A stretch of DNA of 64,000 nt from G963675935 sp963803125 (GCA_963803125.1 CAWDLR010000003.1:496001-560000); one strand, 5' to 3'; positions 9,240 through 19,915 are shown, counted from the first letter of the stretch. Program-made: numbers and translations. Notes: generated from the sequence alone by a model not told the origin.

Positions 9240-10199
9240 CTATCGCCCGATCTTGAAATCGGTGAAGAACAGCGTGCCGTTGCGGGCCTTGACCACGTCG
9301 ATCTCGAAGCCGGCGAGTTGGCCCAGCGGGCCGACCGTCCCGCCGGCGGCGTACTGCCCGTCAACGAATACCTTAAGGGCGTTCCCACGGCTCTCGATCC
9401 GCAACATGCCGGTCGGACGAAGGGCCTCGATTTCATGGGTGGTTCCGTCGGGCAACGTGACAGTGTGGAAGCACTTGCGGACGTAGAGCGTCGCAGAGCC
9501 GAGCGGATTGGGCCGCAGCACGTCGTTGCCGCATTTGATGACCCACTGGATCGTGTATTTGCCGCCCTCCTGGCCGAGGAACGAAATCCTGGTGCCGACC
9601 GGCTCTTTCCACCAGCCGAGCACTCCGCGGGTGACCTCGGGGATGTAGGCGGCGTAGCGGCACTCGAAGTAGAACTCATCCGGCAGGCGAATCCGGCACC
9701 CAACCGGATGCGCCCCATCCATGTTCGAGACCAGCCAATGGCGGCGATCCGTGCCGGTCTTGATGAAGGTGTTGGGTCCCCAACCGGTCGCTTCCCCTTC
9801 GCGGTAACGCGAGAAATCTTCGTACAAGAGGATCGATCCGATCGGAATCGCGTTGGGGGTGGGGGCTGTTCGCGGCGGGGACGGAGAGGGGATCGGCGCC
9901 GGCGCGGAAGCGAGGGGAAGCGGCAGCGGCAAGACCGACAGCGCCCGCGGCGCGGCACTTTCGTTTGCCCCCGGCATGGCGAGCAGCGGGCCCTCGGCCG
10001 CAGTCGGAGTCGCAGCCAGCGGCGTGACGCTGGGCTGAACGACTTGTGCGGCCGCAACGGGCGCCGGCTCGGCCACCGGCGCAGGCCGCGACGTCAAACT
10101 GGTCATTGTGCCGACGATCAGCCCACCCAACACGGTTGCAATCACGCTCTCCCAGATCCGTCGCACGGTCCGTTGTCTCCGCAACTCCTTGATGCCCAT
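9240..10199 (-). CDS. Membrane-anchored protein with LamG/DUF1080-like domain
   Basis: 319 residues. A short cytoplasmic start (MGIKELRRQRTVRRIW) precedes one transmembrane segment (VIATVLGGLIVGTMT), then a Pro/Ala-rich linker of about 80 residues, then a beta-rich domain beginning ILLYEDFSRYREGE. The repeated strand pattern (FYFECRYAAYI, LKVFVDGQYAAGG, FEIDVVKARNGTLFFTDFKI) is that of concanavalin-like lectin/DUF1080 domains, which often bind sugars. No catalytic residues can be assigned. Probably displayed on the outer face of the cytoplasmic membrane. Confidence 0.6.
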   Translation of the reverse strand: MGIKELRRQRTVRRIWESVIATVLGGLIVGTMTSLTSRPAPVAEPAPVAAAQVVQPSVTPLAATPTAAEGPLLAMPGANESAAPRALSVLPLPLPLASAPAPIPSPSPPRTAPTPNAIPIGSILLYEDFSRYREGEATGWGPNTFIKTGTDRRHWLVSNMDGAHPVGCRIRLPDEFYFECRYAAYIPEVTRGVLGWWKEPVGTRISFLGQEGGKYTIQWVIKCGNDVLRPNPLGSATLYVRKCFHTVTLPDGTTHEIEALRPTGMLRIESRGNALKVFVDGQYAAGGTVGPLGQLAGFEIDVVKARNGTLFFTDFKIGR

Positions 10200-10377
10200 C
10201 CCGCGCTCCGATTTGCACCGACTCGGCTACGGCGTCGGGTCTTTCGACGGCATAGCATCATCCTCTCATCGGCGAGCGATCGCTGTCGGCTTTCCGCAAA
10301 CCGCCTTACACCTTGCCACCGCTTCTGCCGAGCAATGGGGCAAAAACCTCAGCAATCGCAGTACTCCTAAATTCACG

Positions 10378-10466
10378 TAGCCGGCACACGCTGTGTGCCG
10401 GCGCCGGCGCTGCCGTAACGGCTTCCTCCGTCAACGAACGGCACACGGCGTGTGCCGGGTACTCAC
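10378..10466. repeat. GGCACACGGCGTGTGCC palindrome pair
   Basis: Two hairpins (CCGGCACACGCTGTGTGCCGG and CGGCACACGGCGTGTGCCG) about 50 bases apart. The same family is at 56120-56204. The rest of the 10200-10582 gap shows no gene. Confidence 0.85.
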
Positions 10467-10624
10467 CGGCCACCCATCGGTCACCCTGTTAGAAACTTCT
10501 CCGTTTTTTCCGGTATTTCCTGCTTCGGTTCACATGGGATTGTCCAACCCTCCCGGAAAAGCGTAAGATAGCGATCCGAGGAATGGCTGGCGAAGTCCGG
10601 CCGCGGAGGCACCAGGCAATTACC

Positions 10625-12508
10625 ATGTCCCATCGTTTATCGGCTTTCTTTTCTCGTGCGAGTTCATTCGCCTGGGTTCCGCAAGTTTTGAGTATTGGGC
10701 GGGCACGATTTCGCGCCCAGGTGCGGCTGCTGGCTTTGGCGGCCCTGGTGGGGATCGTGGCGGGCGTAGGGGCGATCGTCTTCTACTTCGCCACGCGGGT
10801 GGCCGAGCATTATGCCCTTGGCGTCATCGCGGGCTATCTGCCCGAGCCCCGCCCCGGCGGCGAAGCGGTGATGTCGTGGCTGCCGACGGTGACGCATCCG
10901 TTGCAGCCGTGGCTCCTGCTGCTGATCCCGACGGTGGGCGGGCTCTTGAGCGGCGTGCTGGTCTACACCTTTGCCCCCGAGGCGGAAGGGCATGGCACCG
11001 ATTCCGCCATCGCGGCCTACCACTATCACCAGGGGCAAATCCGTCCGCGCGTGCCGCTGGTGAAAATCGTCGCCAGCGCCCTGACGCTCGGCAGCGGTGG
11101 CTCGGGCGGAAGGGAGGGGCCCATCGCCCAAATCGGCGCCGGTTTCGGCTCGTTGCTCGGCAACCTGCTGCGACTCCGCCCGGCGGAACGCCGTGTGCTG
11201 ATGGCCGCCGGGATGGGGGCGGGCATCGGCGCGATCTTCCGCGCCCCGCTGGCCGGGACGATCTTTGCCGCCGAAGTCATGTATAGCTCCCCCGAGTTCG
11301 AGTCGGAGGTCATCATTCCGGCAGGCATTGCCAGCGTCATCTCCTACTCCGTCTATGGCGTCTATTCCGGTTGGGAGCCGCTGTTTAAGATTCCCGTCCT
11401 GAGCTTCAACAATCCGCTGCGGCTGGCGCCCTATCTGCTGTTGGCCCTGTTCGTGACGCTGCTGGCGATGCTCTATACGCATTCGTTTTACGGCATCAAG
11501 CGGCTGTTCGACCGGCTGCCGATCTATCGTCATCTTCGCCCGGCCGTGGGGGCGTTTCTCACCGGGCTGCTCGCCCTGGTCTTATATTACGCCATGCACC
11601 GCAACTCCCAGGTGTTGGCCGTGCTCGCCTTCGGCTATTCCGCGATCCAAGACGCGGTGATGAACGAAAGCAATGCGACGGCGATGATCCTGTTAGCCAT
11701 CGCCTTCGGCAAGATCTTCACCACCGGCCTGACGATCGGCAGCGGCGGCTCGGGCGGGGTCTTTGGGCCTTCGATGGTCATCGGCGGCTGCGCCGGCGGG
11801 GCATTGGGGATCTTCTTCCACCACCTCTCCCCCTGGCTGGTTCCGCATCCGGCGAGTTTTGTGGTCGTCGGCATGGCCGGCTTCTTTGCCGCCGCGGCGA
11901 AGACGCCGTTCTCGACGCTCATCATGGTGAGTGAAATGACCGGCGGCTATTCCCTGCTGCTCCCCTCGCTCTGGGTCTGCACGATCTCGTACATTCTCGC
12001 CGACAAGCAGTCGATCTACTCGTCGCAGGTGGAGAGCCGCTCGCTCTCGCCCGCCCACCAGGGCGCCTATGTCCGCCAGGTCCTGGCGGGGGTGCGGGTG
12101 CGGCAGTTCCTGTCCCTCCCGCAAAACGTCATCTCGCTCCGCCCGACCGATGCGCTGCAAACTGTTCTCGAACGACTGGACAATGCGCCGTATCACGTTT
12201 TGCCTGTGGTGGACGGCGAGAACCGGCTCGTCGGCGTCGTCGATTTAGAGGAGATCCATTTCGCTTCGCAGGCCCCATCGCTGTCGCCGCTGATTCTGGC
12301 CGCCGACATGATGCGCAGCGACGTGCGGCCGCTCACTCCCGACGACACTCTCGATCGGGCCCAGGAGCTTTTCGTCGAGAACGATCTGCTCGCCTTGCCG
12401 ATCGTCGATGATCCAAAGCGGCGGCAGGTGATCGGAATGGTGCGGCGCTTCGACATCGCCAGCGCCTATTTGCGACGGCTCCACGGCTCCGCGGAGAGTG
12501 GAGAGTGA
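10625..12508 (+). CDS. ClC-family chloride channel/transporter with CBS domains
   Basis: 627 residues, about ten membrane segments, moving chloride across the cytoplasmic membrane. The ClC signatures are GSGGSGGREGPIAQIG, containing the gating glutamate of the GREGP motif, and GSGGSGGVFGPSMVIGG. The classic GSGIP site is replaced by GHGTDSA. Two CBS domains follow (about 490-620: LRPTDALQTVLERL and LTPDDTLDRAQELF) and may sense adenine nucleotides. The start is taken at MSHRLSAFF; an in-frame ATG 42 bases upstream is possible. The last residues (SAESGE) come from a heptamer repeat that begins inside the gene end. Confidence 0.9.
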   Translation: MSHRLSAFFSRASSFAWVPQVLSIGRARFRAQVRLLALAALVGIVAGVGAIVFYFATRVAEHYALGVIAGYLPEPRPGGEAVMSWLPTVTHPLQPWLLLLIPTVGGLLSGVLVYTFAPEAEGHGTDSAIAAYHYHQGQIRPRVPLVKIVASALTLGSGGSGGREGPIAQIGAGFGSLLGNLLRLRPAERRVLMAAGMGAGIGAIFRAPLAGTIFAAEVMYSSPEFESEVIIPAGIASVISYSVYGVYSGWEPLFKIPVLSFNNPLRLAPYLLLALFVTLLAMLYTHSFYGIKRLFDRLPIYRHLRPAVGAFLTGLLALVLYYAMHRNSQVLAVLAFGYSAIQDAVMNESNATAMILLAIAFGKIFTTGLTIGSGGSGGVFGPSMVIGGCAGGALGIFFHHLSPWLVPHPASFVVVGMAGFFAAAAKTPFSTLIMVSEMTGGYSLLLPSLWVCTISYILADKQSIYSSQVESRSLSPAHQGAYVRQVLAGVRVRQFLSLPQNVISLRPTDALQTVLERLDNAPYHVLPVVDGENRLVGVVDLEEIHFASQAPSLSPLILAADMMRSDVRPLTPDDTLDRAQELFVENDLLALPIVDDPKRRQVIGMVRRFDIASAYLRRLHGSAESGE

Positions 12509-12613
12509 GGAGTGGAGAGTGGAGAGAGAGGAATGATGAATGCGGAATGATGAATGCTGAATTACACGAGCAGCCCCAGTCCGCTCGTCATTCATCACTC
12601 ATCATTCATCACT
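12493..12613. repeat. Heptamer-repeat hairpins (GAGTGGA and GATGAAT units)
   Basis: Tandem 7-mers GAGTGGA (12493-12530), then GAATGAT/GAATGCG units, a short spacer, then the complementary ATTCATC units. It overlaps the ClC stop codon. Resembles the short tandem heptamer repeats of cyanobacteria. Confidence 0.8.
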
Positions 12614-12618
12614 GCCCC

Positions 12619-13735
12619 TTAGTCCCCAATCCCCGTTCGCTCCCACCCCTTCAGTTTCTCCAGCCGGAATTCCACAAACCGATCCGCCTCGATCGCCCGC
12701 CGGGCGTCGGCCAGCAGCCGCTGGTAGTAGGTGAGATTGTGGATCGTTAGCAGCACGGGCCCGAGCATCTCCTTGGCCATGAACAGGTGCCGCAAATACC
12801 CCCGGCTGCGACGGCAGGCCACACAGCGGCAGTCGCTTTGCAGCGGTCTCTCGTCCCGCTCGAACTGCAAGTTCCGCAGCCGCAACGATCCCTCGTCGCT
12901 AAACGCCATCGCGTTCCGCCCGTTCCGCGTGGGCATGACGCAGTCGAACAAATCGATCCCCCGGGCGATGCCCTCGAGCAGGTCCTGCGGTCGGCCCACG
13001 CCCATCAGATATCGCGGCCGGTCGGCGGGCAGCTCGGGCACGGTCACCTCCAGCATCCGCAGCATCTGGTGCGTCTCCTCGCCGACGCTCAGCCCGCCGA
13101 CGGCGTAACCGGCGAAATCCAACTCGCCGAGTTGCCGCGCACAGTCGATCCGCAGCTCGGCGTCGAGTCCCCCTTGCACGATGGCAAATAACGTCTGATC
13201 GGTCCGCCTCGCGGCATCGCGGCAGCGCCGCGCCGCGCACGGACCGCTGCATGGCGTCGGCCACCACCTCGCGCGCGTTCGGCAGCCCCACCACGTGATC
13301 GAGCACCATCGCCACGTCGCTGCCCAGGGCCTCTTGAATGGCCACGGCCCGCTCGGGCGAAAGGGCCACCAGGCGGCCGTCGATGTGCGAGCGGAAGACG
13401 GCCTCCTCCTCGGTCACTTTGATCAGATGCGCGAGGCTATAAAGTTGGAACCCGCCGCTGTCGGTCAATATCGGGCCGTCCCAACCCATGAAACGGTGCA
13501 ATCCGCCCAGCGCGGCGACCACTTCTTCGCCCGGCCGCAGCGAAAGATGGTAGGTGTTGCCCAGAATCATCTCCGCCCCGGTGGCGCGGAGCTGCTCGAT
13601 CTCCAATCCCTTGACGCTCGCCTGGGTTCCCACCGGCATGAACGCGGGCATCTGCACCGCCCCATGCGGCGTCGCAAAGACCGACCGCCGTGCGGCACAA
13701 TCGGCGTCGGTATGTAGCAGTTCAAACTCGAACAT
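12619..13735 (-). CDS. tgt: Queuine tRNA-ribosyltransferase, one frame break
   Basis: Exchanges guanine at the wobble position of certain tRNAs for the queuine precursor. N-terminal half: FELLHTDADCAARRSVFATPHG, GNTYHLSLRPG, DSGGFQLYSL (substrate pocket with catalytic Asp). C-terminal half: FAIVQGG, YLMGVGRPQDL, catalytic Asp in GIDLFDCVMPTRNGRNA, and zinc site CRCVACRRSRGYLRHLF. The halves are in different frames; the shift is near 13215-13230, where one extra or two missing bases interrupt an expected VRWARRCRDAARRTDQTLF run. All motifs are intact on both sides, so a sequence error is likely. Start MFEFELLHT is at 13735. Confidence 0.9.
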
Positions 13736-13889
13736 CAAAGAGAGTCGCCGCCAGCCGTTCGTGGCTGTCGGCGAAAAGAAACGCCGATGGGTGTCGAGCC
13801 CGTGCTGGCGGATTTGCAACCAAGCCGCAATCCCTCAGTTTACCGGGGAAATCGAGGGTCTTCAAGAACCTTGGGGCCTATCTGCTTTC

Positions 13890-13990
13890 ACCACGAAAGG
13901 TCGAAGGTACGAAAACACGAAGGAGACCTCTGGTCTTGCGGTTCTTCACCGCCGTTTCGTGTCTTCGTCCTTTCGCGATTTCGTGATTGA
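13890..13990. repeat. CACGAAAGG/CTTTCGTG imperfect palindrome
   Basis: CACGAAAGGTCGAAGG and ACACGAAGG repeats on one side pair loosely with TTCGTGTCTTCGTCCTTTCG on the other. Lies between tgt and the beta-repeat gene; the 13736-13999 gap holds no gene. Confidence 0.6.
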
Positions 13991-13999
13991 AAGCCGAAG

Positions 14000-16900
14000 T
14001 TACGCCCGCCTCCTCCAAGCGGAGACGATCAGGCTGAACAGAGCGGCGGCCAGCAGGGCGATGGTTCCCGGCTCGGGAACAGGCACGGCGCTCCCCGCGG
14101 GCGATGGCGCAGGGAGCGGCGGCAGACCGATGTGTGACACCAATAGGTCTCGATCGAGCCCGTTGACCACGCCGTCGTAATTGGCGTCGCCTTGTTGCCA
14201 ACTCGTGCCGGTGAAGGCGTGCGCATAGAAGATCGCCAGGTCGTCTTTGTCCACGTCGCCGTCCAGATTGAAGTCGCCGGGATAGGTGGCCATCACCGTC
14301 ACTTGATGAGTGGTCGTATTATCCACCATCCCTAGCGTCAGCCCCGTCGTTGCCGCGGTCGAATCCCTGAACTGTCCCACGTCCCACCGCCCGCCGTCGC
14401 AACTGGCCGTAAGCATGGCCTTGATGGTCGAGACAGGATCGGTGCCGGCGCTGTAATCGAAAACCAGTTTTCCCGCCTGGAGGTCGGCCCCGCCGAGATA
14501 CAGCACGGGATTCCACGCCCCGGGCGAGGTGATGCTCGTGCCGACCAGCCACAAGGTCCCGCCGGCAACCGTCGTGGCGCCGCTGTAGTTGTTGGCAGCC
14601 GAGAGGGTAAGCGTTCCCGAGCCGGTCTTGGCGAGTCCGCCGATGCCGGTGAGACTGCCGGACAGCGAGACAAGGTGACCATTGGTGTTGACAGTCGCAT
14701 TTCCGCCGTTGCCGGTCAGGGTCATGGGCAGTGAGGAGGCGAAGTCGGCATCGGCCCGCAGCGTTCCCCCGCCGAAATTGAAAGCCGCCGTGCCGGAGCC
14801 GCCGGCCAGCCCATGTACTGCCAGGGCGCCGCCATTGAGGTTGTACGTGCCGTTGCTGCTCGAGTAGTTACCGAGAAAGAGGGTACCGCTAACAAGGACA
14901 GTCCCGTCAACCTGCGTGACAGTCCCGCTGCCGTAGTAGCCAACGTAGACGCTGCTGCTGTTGGTCCACTTCGAGCCGGAGCCGGAGACCGTTACCGTGC
15001 CCGAGGAGCCGGAATCGTCACCAATGTACGCGTAGCCATCGCTGACCGTGCCGCCGTTGCTGATCGAGAGCGACCCGCTGCCGTAGCAGCCGACGTAGAG
15101 GTCGCCGCTGATGGTCCAGGTCGATCCTGAGCCGGTAACGGCGACCGCGCCACTGGAACCCGAATGGGTGCCGATATAGCTGGTACCGCTACTGACCAGA
15201 CCGCCGTCGGCAATCGTCAGTGAGCCGGTGCCACGGGAGCCCACGTTCAAGATTGACCTGTTGGTCCAAGTCGATCCTGAGCCGGTCACCGTGACTGAGC
15301 CGTTGGATCCGGAAAAGTAGCCGAGATCTCCCTCGTCAGTTTTACTGATCACATTTCCGCCGTTTTGAACGATCAGTGAGCCAGCGCCGGAGTAGCCCAC
15401 GGTCAAGTCCCCGTTGATGGTCCAAGTCGATCCTGAGCCGCTCACGGTGACCGTGCCACTGGAACCGGAATTGTAGCCGAGAATGCCGTCCTCAGGGTTG
15501 CTTACCTTTCCGCCATCGGCAATCGTCAGTGACCCGGTGCCGTCGTTGCCCACGGCGAGGAAGAGGTTGGTCCAGGTCGAACCCTACGCCGCCCACTGTA
15601 ACCGCGCCTGTCGAGCCGAAATTGTGGCCGATGTCGCAGCCGCGGCTACTGCTGACAGTGCCGCCACCAGTAACCGAGAGCGTCCCGCTGCCATTATAGC
15701 CGACATAGAGATAGTCGCTGTTGGTCCAGGTCGAGCCGGTTCCCGTGACGGTCGCGACGCCCGTTGAAGCACTTCCGTAGCCGAGATAGCCGTCGAAGGA
15801 GTTGACGGTGATCCCACCTTGAATCGTCAAGGAACCGACGCCCTCCCAACCCGCACCGAGATTGCCGTTGGCGCTTGTGCCGCCAGTCATATCGAGGTTG
15901 ACCGTAACATTCTGGCCGGATTGTTGGAGCGGGATCGTCTGCTTCAGACCGTGGGTTGAATCAAATATTAGGTCAATGTCGCTCACGAGGCCGCAAGCGT
16001 TGATCGTACCGGTGCCTGTCAACTGGGTCGGCGATGCGTAGAGCGATTGGGTGGTCAGTGTTCCGCCGTTGGCGCCGAAGCTGATCCTGCCTGTGGAAGC
16101 CGTGTCGAAACCGACGTAGGTCGCGGCGGCGACCGAGACAGAGCCGCCGTTGGTCACGTTCAACGTTCCGACGCCGTAGTAGCCGACATAGAGGTATTTG
16201 TTGGTCCAGGTCGAGTTGGAACCATCGACGGTGACCACGCCTGTTGCGCCGAAGTAGCCGATGTAGCCGACGCCGGCGAAATAGCTGACGCTGCTATTGC
16301 TGACGCTGCCGCCATTGGTGATGGAGAGCGTCCCGCTGCCACCATAGCCGACATAGAGCTCACCGCTGTTGGTCCAGGTCGAGCCGGTGCCGTCTACTTT
16401 GACCACGCCCGTTGAAGCACTTCCGTAGCCGACGTAGCCGTTGGCGGAGTTGACGGTGATCCCACCTTGAATTGTCAAGGAACCGACGCCCTTCCAACCG
16501 ACACCGAGATCGCCGTTGGCGCTTGTGGCGCCAGTCATGTCGAGGTCAACCGTAACATTCTGGCCGGATTGTTGGAGCGGGATCGTCTGCTTCAGACCGT
16601 GGGTTGAATCAAATATTAGGTCAATGTCGCTCACGAGGCCGCAAGCGTTGATCGTACCGGTGCCTGTCAACTGGGTCGGCGACGCGTAGAGCGATTGGGT
16701 GGTCAGTGTTCCGCCGTTCAAGCCGAAGTTGATTGACCCCGTCGAACCGTGGTTCGCGCCCACATAGGTCGCCCCGCCGACCGAGACGCTGCCTCCGTTA
16801 GTGATATTGAGCGTGCCGTTGCCGTAGTCGCCGAAATAGAAGCCGCCGACATCGAGGTCGTTGCTGTTGGTCCAGGTCGAGCCGGTGCCGTCTACTTTGA

Positions 16901-17328
16901 CCACGCCCGTCGAGCCAGAGTTGTAACCGATGCAGCCCCAGGCATTGCTGACGCTGCCACCACTGGTGATGGAGAGCGTCCCGCTGCCATTATAGCCGAC
17001 ATAGAGATAGCTGTTGTTGATGTTGACCCAAGTGGAGCCGGACCCGGCAACATTTACCTCGCCTGTCGCGGTGCTGCCATAGCCGATGTAGCCGCCGGAC
17101 GAAAACAGAATGGCTGCCGCCATCGACGGTCAACGTGCCGGCGGCAGTGTTTCCGATGCCGCCGTACGTGAAAGTCCAGGTGGATGGATCGGCGGGTTCA
17201 ACGTCGCCGATCGGCGTAATGTCCGCACGGGCTGATGGGACTGAGGCGAGGACAAGACACGCAAGGACGAAGCCGCGCCAAAAGGGAATCGATCGCGCCC
17301 CAATTTGCATTGCAGAGAAACGGCTCAT
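14000..17328 (-). CDS. Large secreted beta-repeat protein with dockerin-like segment and PEP-CTERM, two frame breaks
   Basis: A signal peptide (FVLACLVLASVPSARA) leads into about ten repeats of some 40 residues built around GSGSTWTN and LYVGYNGSGTLSITNGG, the autotransporter-associated beta-repeat pattern predicted to form a beta-helix. The C-terminus has a dockerin-like type (GDFNLDGDVDKDDLAIFY and GDANYDGVVNGLDRDLL), then the exosortase signal VPEPGTIALLAAALFSLIV with RRRA. Frame shifts near 17112 (TTTT) and 15585 (GGG) split it into three readings that fit end to end. About 1,100 residues if continuous. Expected to be exported and sorted to the cell surface; ligand unknown. Confidence 0.85.
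15904..16716. repeat. Near-identical 648-bp-period duplication in the beta-repeat gene
   Basis: The segment 15904-16068 recurs almost unchanged at 16552-16716, an offset of 648 bases (216 codons). Both encode LYASPTQLTGTGTINACGLV and flanking repeats. Nucleotide identity well above that of the protein repeats in general points to a recent tandem duplication. Confidence 0.85.
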
Positions 17329-17519
17329 CGCTTTCCCCCTTCAGAAAAGTGCCGGCAGGCTGGCTGCAAGGAGACGAAGGAAACCGCAGCGGCCAACTGC
17401 CGCCTAGTTTACCAAAGCCCCCTTGAATGTCAATAGTCTACCACCCGAAGAGTGAGGGGTTTCGTTACGGGTGAGACTCTCCTCGTCCCGGGCGGTCGAG
17501 TGTGGCGGTCGCCGCGGAA

Positions 17520-17629
17520 CGTACTCCTCACACTCCCGTGTGAGGGAGAGAGAACGGAACGAGATTTCCTCACACGGAGTGTGAGGAGTACCGGGTCGAA
17601 GGTGCCTCACACGGAGTGTGAGGAGTACA
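17520..17629. repeat. GTACTCCTCACACT palindromes
   Basis: Three hairpin halves (CTCCTCACACTCCCGTGTGAGG, CCTCACACGGAGTGTGAGGAG twice) immediately downstream of asnS. Same family as 34346-34416. The remainder of 17329-17639 is empty. Confidence 0.85.
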
Positions 17630-17639
17630 GGGGCGGCGA

Positions 17640-19052
17640 TCAGAAGTCGGCGTTGCCGGGCGTGCGGGGGAAGGGGATTACGTCGCGGATGTTGGCCATG
17701 CCGGTGATGAACAACAGGATGCGTTCGAGCCCGAGGCCGAATCCGGCGTGCGGCACGGTGCCGTAACGACGCAGATCGAGATACCACCAGTAGCTCTCGG
17801 GATTGAGCCCCTGCTCCTTCATTCGCTCTTCGAGCACGTCGAGCCGCTCTTCGCGCTGGCTGCCGCCGATGATCTCGCCCACCTTCGGCACCAACACGTC
17901 CATCGCGCGGACCGTCCGGCCGTCGTCGTTTACGCGCATGTAGAACGGCTTGATCGTCCGCGGATAATCGTAGAGGATCACCGGCCGCTGGAAATGCTTC
18001 TCGGTCAGGTATCGCTCGTGCTCGGCTTGCAGGTCGTTGCCCCAGGCGACGGGAAACTCGAACGTCTCGCCCGAGTTGGTGAGCACGTCGATCGCCTCGG
18101 TGTAGGAGACGCGGAGGAACTCGCTGGCGAGAATGTGGCGGATCGTCTCCAAAACCGTCTTGTCGATCCGGTCGTTGAAGAACTGCATGTCCTCCGCACA
18201 CTTTTCCAACACGTCGGTGAAGATGCGTTTCAGCAGCCCCTCGGCCAGTTCCATGTCGCCCCAGAGATCGCAGTAGGCCACCTCGGGCTCGACCATCCAG
18301 AACTCGGCCAGGTGGCGGGGCGTGTTGCTGTTCTCGGCGCGGAAGGTCGGGCCGAAGGTGTAGGCCTTGCCCAATCCGCAGGCGAAGATCTCGGCTTCGA
18401 GCTGCCCGCTCACGGTCAGATAGGCCGGGCGATTGAAGAAATCGAGCGCGAAATCGGGCTCCGCTTTGCCGCCTTTCTCGGGCTCTTTCTTCGGCACGTT
18501 GGCGAGGTCGAGCGTGGTCGCCTGGAACATCGCCCCGGCCCCTTCGCAATCGCTGGCGGTGATGATCGGCGTGTGGACGTAGAGGAATCCGCGCTGCTGG
18601 AAAAACTGGTGGATCGAGTTGCAGACGCAATTTCGCACCCGGGCGACGGCGCCGAAGGTGTTCGTCCGCGGCCGCAGGTGGGCGATGGTGCGGAGGAACT
18701 CGAACGAGTGCCCCTTCTTCTGCAATGGATAGGCGGTCACGTCGGCCATGCCGTGAACGGTGACGGCCGTCGCCTGCACCTCGGTCGCTTGCCCCTTGCC
18801 CGGCGAGGCCTTGACCAGCCCGGTGACGCTCACGCTGCAACCGGGGGAGAGCCGCTTGATCTCCGCTTCGTAGTTCGGCAGCGACGCTTCGGCCAGCACC
18901 TGGATATTGCCGAAGCAAGAGCCGTCGTTGATTTCCAGAAAGCTGAAGCCGGCCTTCGAGTCGCGGCGCGTGCGGAGCCAACCTTGCAGGATCACTTCGC
19001 GTCCAACGGCATCGGGCGAACGTGCGGCGGCAACGGAGAGAATGTCGGGCAT
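17640..19052 (-). CDS. asnS: Asparaginyl-tRNA synthetase
   Basis: Charges tRNA-Asn with asparagine using ATP. 470 residues. An N-terminal OB-fold anticodon-binding domain (VILQGWLRTRRDSKAGFSFLEIND) precedes a class II catalytic core: motif 2 FGPTFRAENSNTPRHLAEFWMVEPE, and motif 3 GFGLGLERILLFITGM. The Asn-type rather than Asp-type identity is supported by the ENSNTPRHLAEFWMVEPE block and overall length. The start is MPDILSVAAARS; longer readings run into repeat sequence. Stands alone, flanked by palindromes. Confidence 0.96.
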   Translation of the reverse strand: MPDILSVAAARSPDAVGREVILQGWLRTRRDSKAGFSFLEINDGSCFGNIQVLAEASLPNYEAEIKRLSPGCSVSVTGLVKASPGKGQATEVQATAVTVHGMADVTAYPLQKKGHSFEFLRTIAHLRPRTNTFGAVARVRNCVCNSIHQFFQQRGFLYVHTPIITASDCEGAGAMFQATTLDLANVPKKEPEKGGKAEPDFALDFFNRPAYLTVSGQLEAEIFACGLGKAYTFGPTFRAENSNTPRHLAEFWMVEPEVAYCDLWGDMELAEGLLKRIFTDVLEKCAEDMQFFNDRIDKTVLETIRHILASEFLRVSYTEAIDVLTNSGETFEFPVAWGNDLQAEHERYLTEKHFQRPVILYDYPRTIKPFYMRVNDDGRTVRAMDVLVPKVGEIIGGSQREERLDVLEERMKEQGLNPESYWWYLDLRRYGTVPHAGFGLGLERILLFITGMANIRDVIPFPRTPGNADF

Positions 19053-19097
19053 GATGACAAGGGGTCGGGGGTCAGAGGTCAGGGGCCGGGGGCCAGC

Positions 19098-19122
19098 GTT
19101 TAGCCGCCGCGTCCACGCGGCG
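19098..19122. repeat. TTTAGCCGCCGCGTCC element
   Basis: GTTTAGCCGCCGCGTCCACGCGGCG hairpin upstream of asnS. Same family as 54783-54842 and 60462-60534. Confidence 0.75.
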
Positions 19123-19324
19123 TTCCTTGCGGGACGGGCGGTCGATCGCCCGCTCCACTCGCTGGTTTCTTCCGCATTCTTCTCGCTCCGCAAGGAGCGT
19201 TGCGTGCGAGCCGTCGATTATAGCAGAAATGGGGGTCGCCGCCAGAGGAACGAGTCTTGCCGGAAGAATCGTGGCGACGCATAATAGAGGGGAATCCGCT
19301 TTCTTCCGTTTTGGGGACCGAGCC

Positions 19325-19606
19325 ATGACCGTTGAAATCCCTTCCGACTGCCAGCAATTCGTCCACGCCGTAATCGACGCCGGCAGCTATAAGAACGAGG
19401 CCGAGGTAATCAGCGACGCGCTGCGGCTGCTGCAAGCGCGCCGCCGGCGGATCGAAGAACTTCGCCGCGAGATTCAACCGGCGCTGGACGAGCTCGACCG
19501 CGGCGAGGGAATTGTGATTGAGAACGAAGAGGAGCTTAGAGCGTTTTTTGACGACATCAAGAATCGCGGTCGAGAGCGATTGGCGACGAAGCAGGGACAA
19601 CCATGA
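19325..19606 (+). CDS. parD: ParD-type antitoxin
   Basis: 93 residues. Short ribbon-helix-helix start (TVEIPSDCQQFVHAVIDAG, SYKNEAEVISDALRLLQARR), then an acidic C-terminal arm (DELDRGEGIVIENEEELRAFF) that would wrap the toxin. Overlaps the toxin gene by four bases (ATGA), so the pair is translationally coupled. Such antitoxins usually bind their own promoter together with the toxin. Family call is confident; the partner is the ParE gene that follows. Confidence 0.88.
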   Translation: MTVEIPSDCQQFVHAVIDAGSYKNEAEVISDALRLLQARRRRIEELRREIQPALDELDRGEGIVIENEEELRAFFDDIKNRGRERLATKQGQP

Positions 19607-19890
19607 CGCCATACCGGATCGCACCGCGGGCCCAACGCGACCTGGATGAGATTTGGAGCTATATTGCCGACGACAGCCCGGCGTCGGCCGACCGCCTGAT
19701 CGAGCTGTTTCACGAGAAGTTCCTGTTGCTCTCTTCGCAACCGCTTATGGGCGAAGTCTGGCCGCAGCTAGCCGACGACCTGCGGGCTTTCTCCGTTGGC
19801 AACTACCTCGTCTTCTACCACCCCGTGCGGCGTGGCGTCGAGGTCGTCCGCGTCCTCCACGCCGCCCGTGACATCGCCTCAGAGTTCTGA
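19603..19890 (+). CDS. parE: ParE/RelE-superfamily toxin
   Basis: 95 residues. Pattern RIAPRAQRDLDEIWSYIAD at the N-terminus and YLVFYHPVRRGVEVVRVLHAARD at the C-terminus are typical of ParE toxins, which poison DNA gyrase; the related RelE toxins cut mRNA. Overlap with the antitoxin gene and normal length suggest an intact type II toxin-antitoxin module. Gyrase versus mRNA as target cannot be settled from sequence alone. Confidence 0.88.
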   Translation: MTPYRIAPRAQRDLDEIWSYIADDSPASADRLIELFHEKFLLLSSQPLMGEVWPQLADDLRAFSVGNYLVFYHPVRRGVEVVRVLHAARDIASEF

Positions 19891-19915
19891 ACCCGTGTGA
19901 TTCGGCCGTGGTTGC

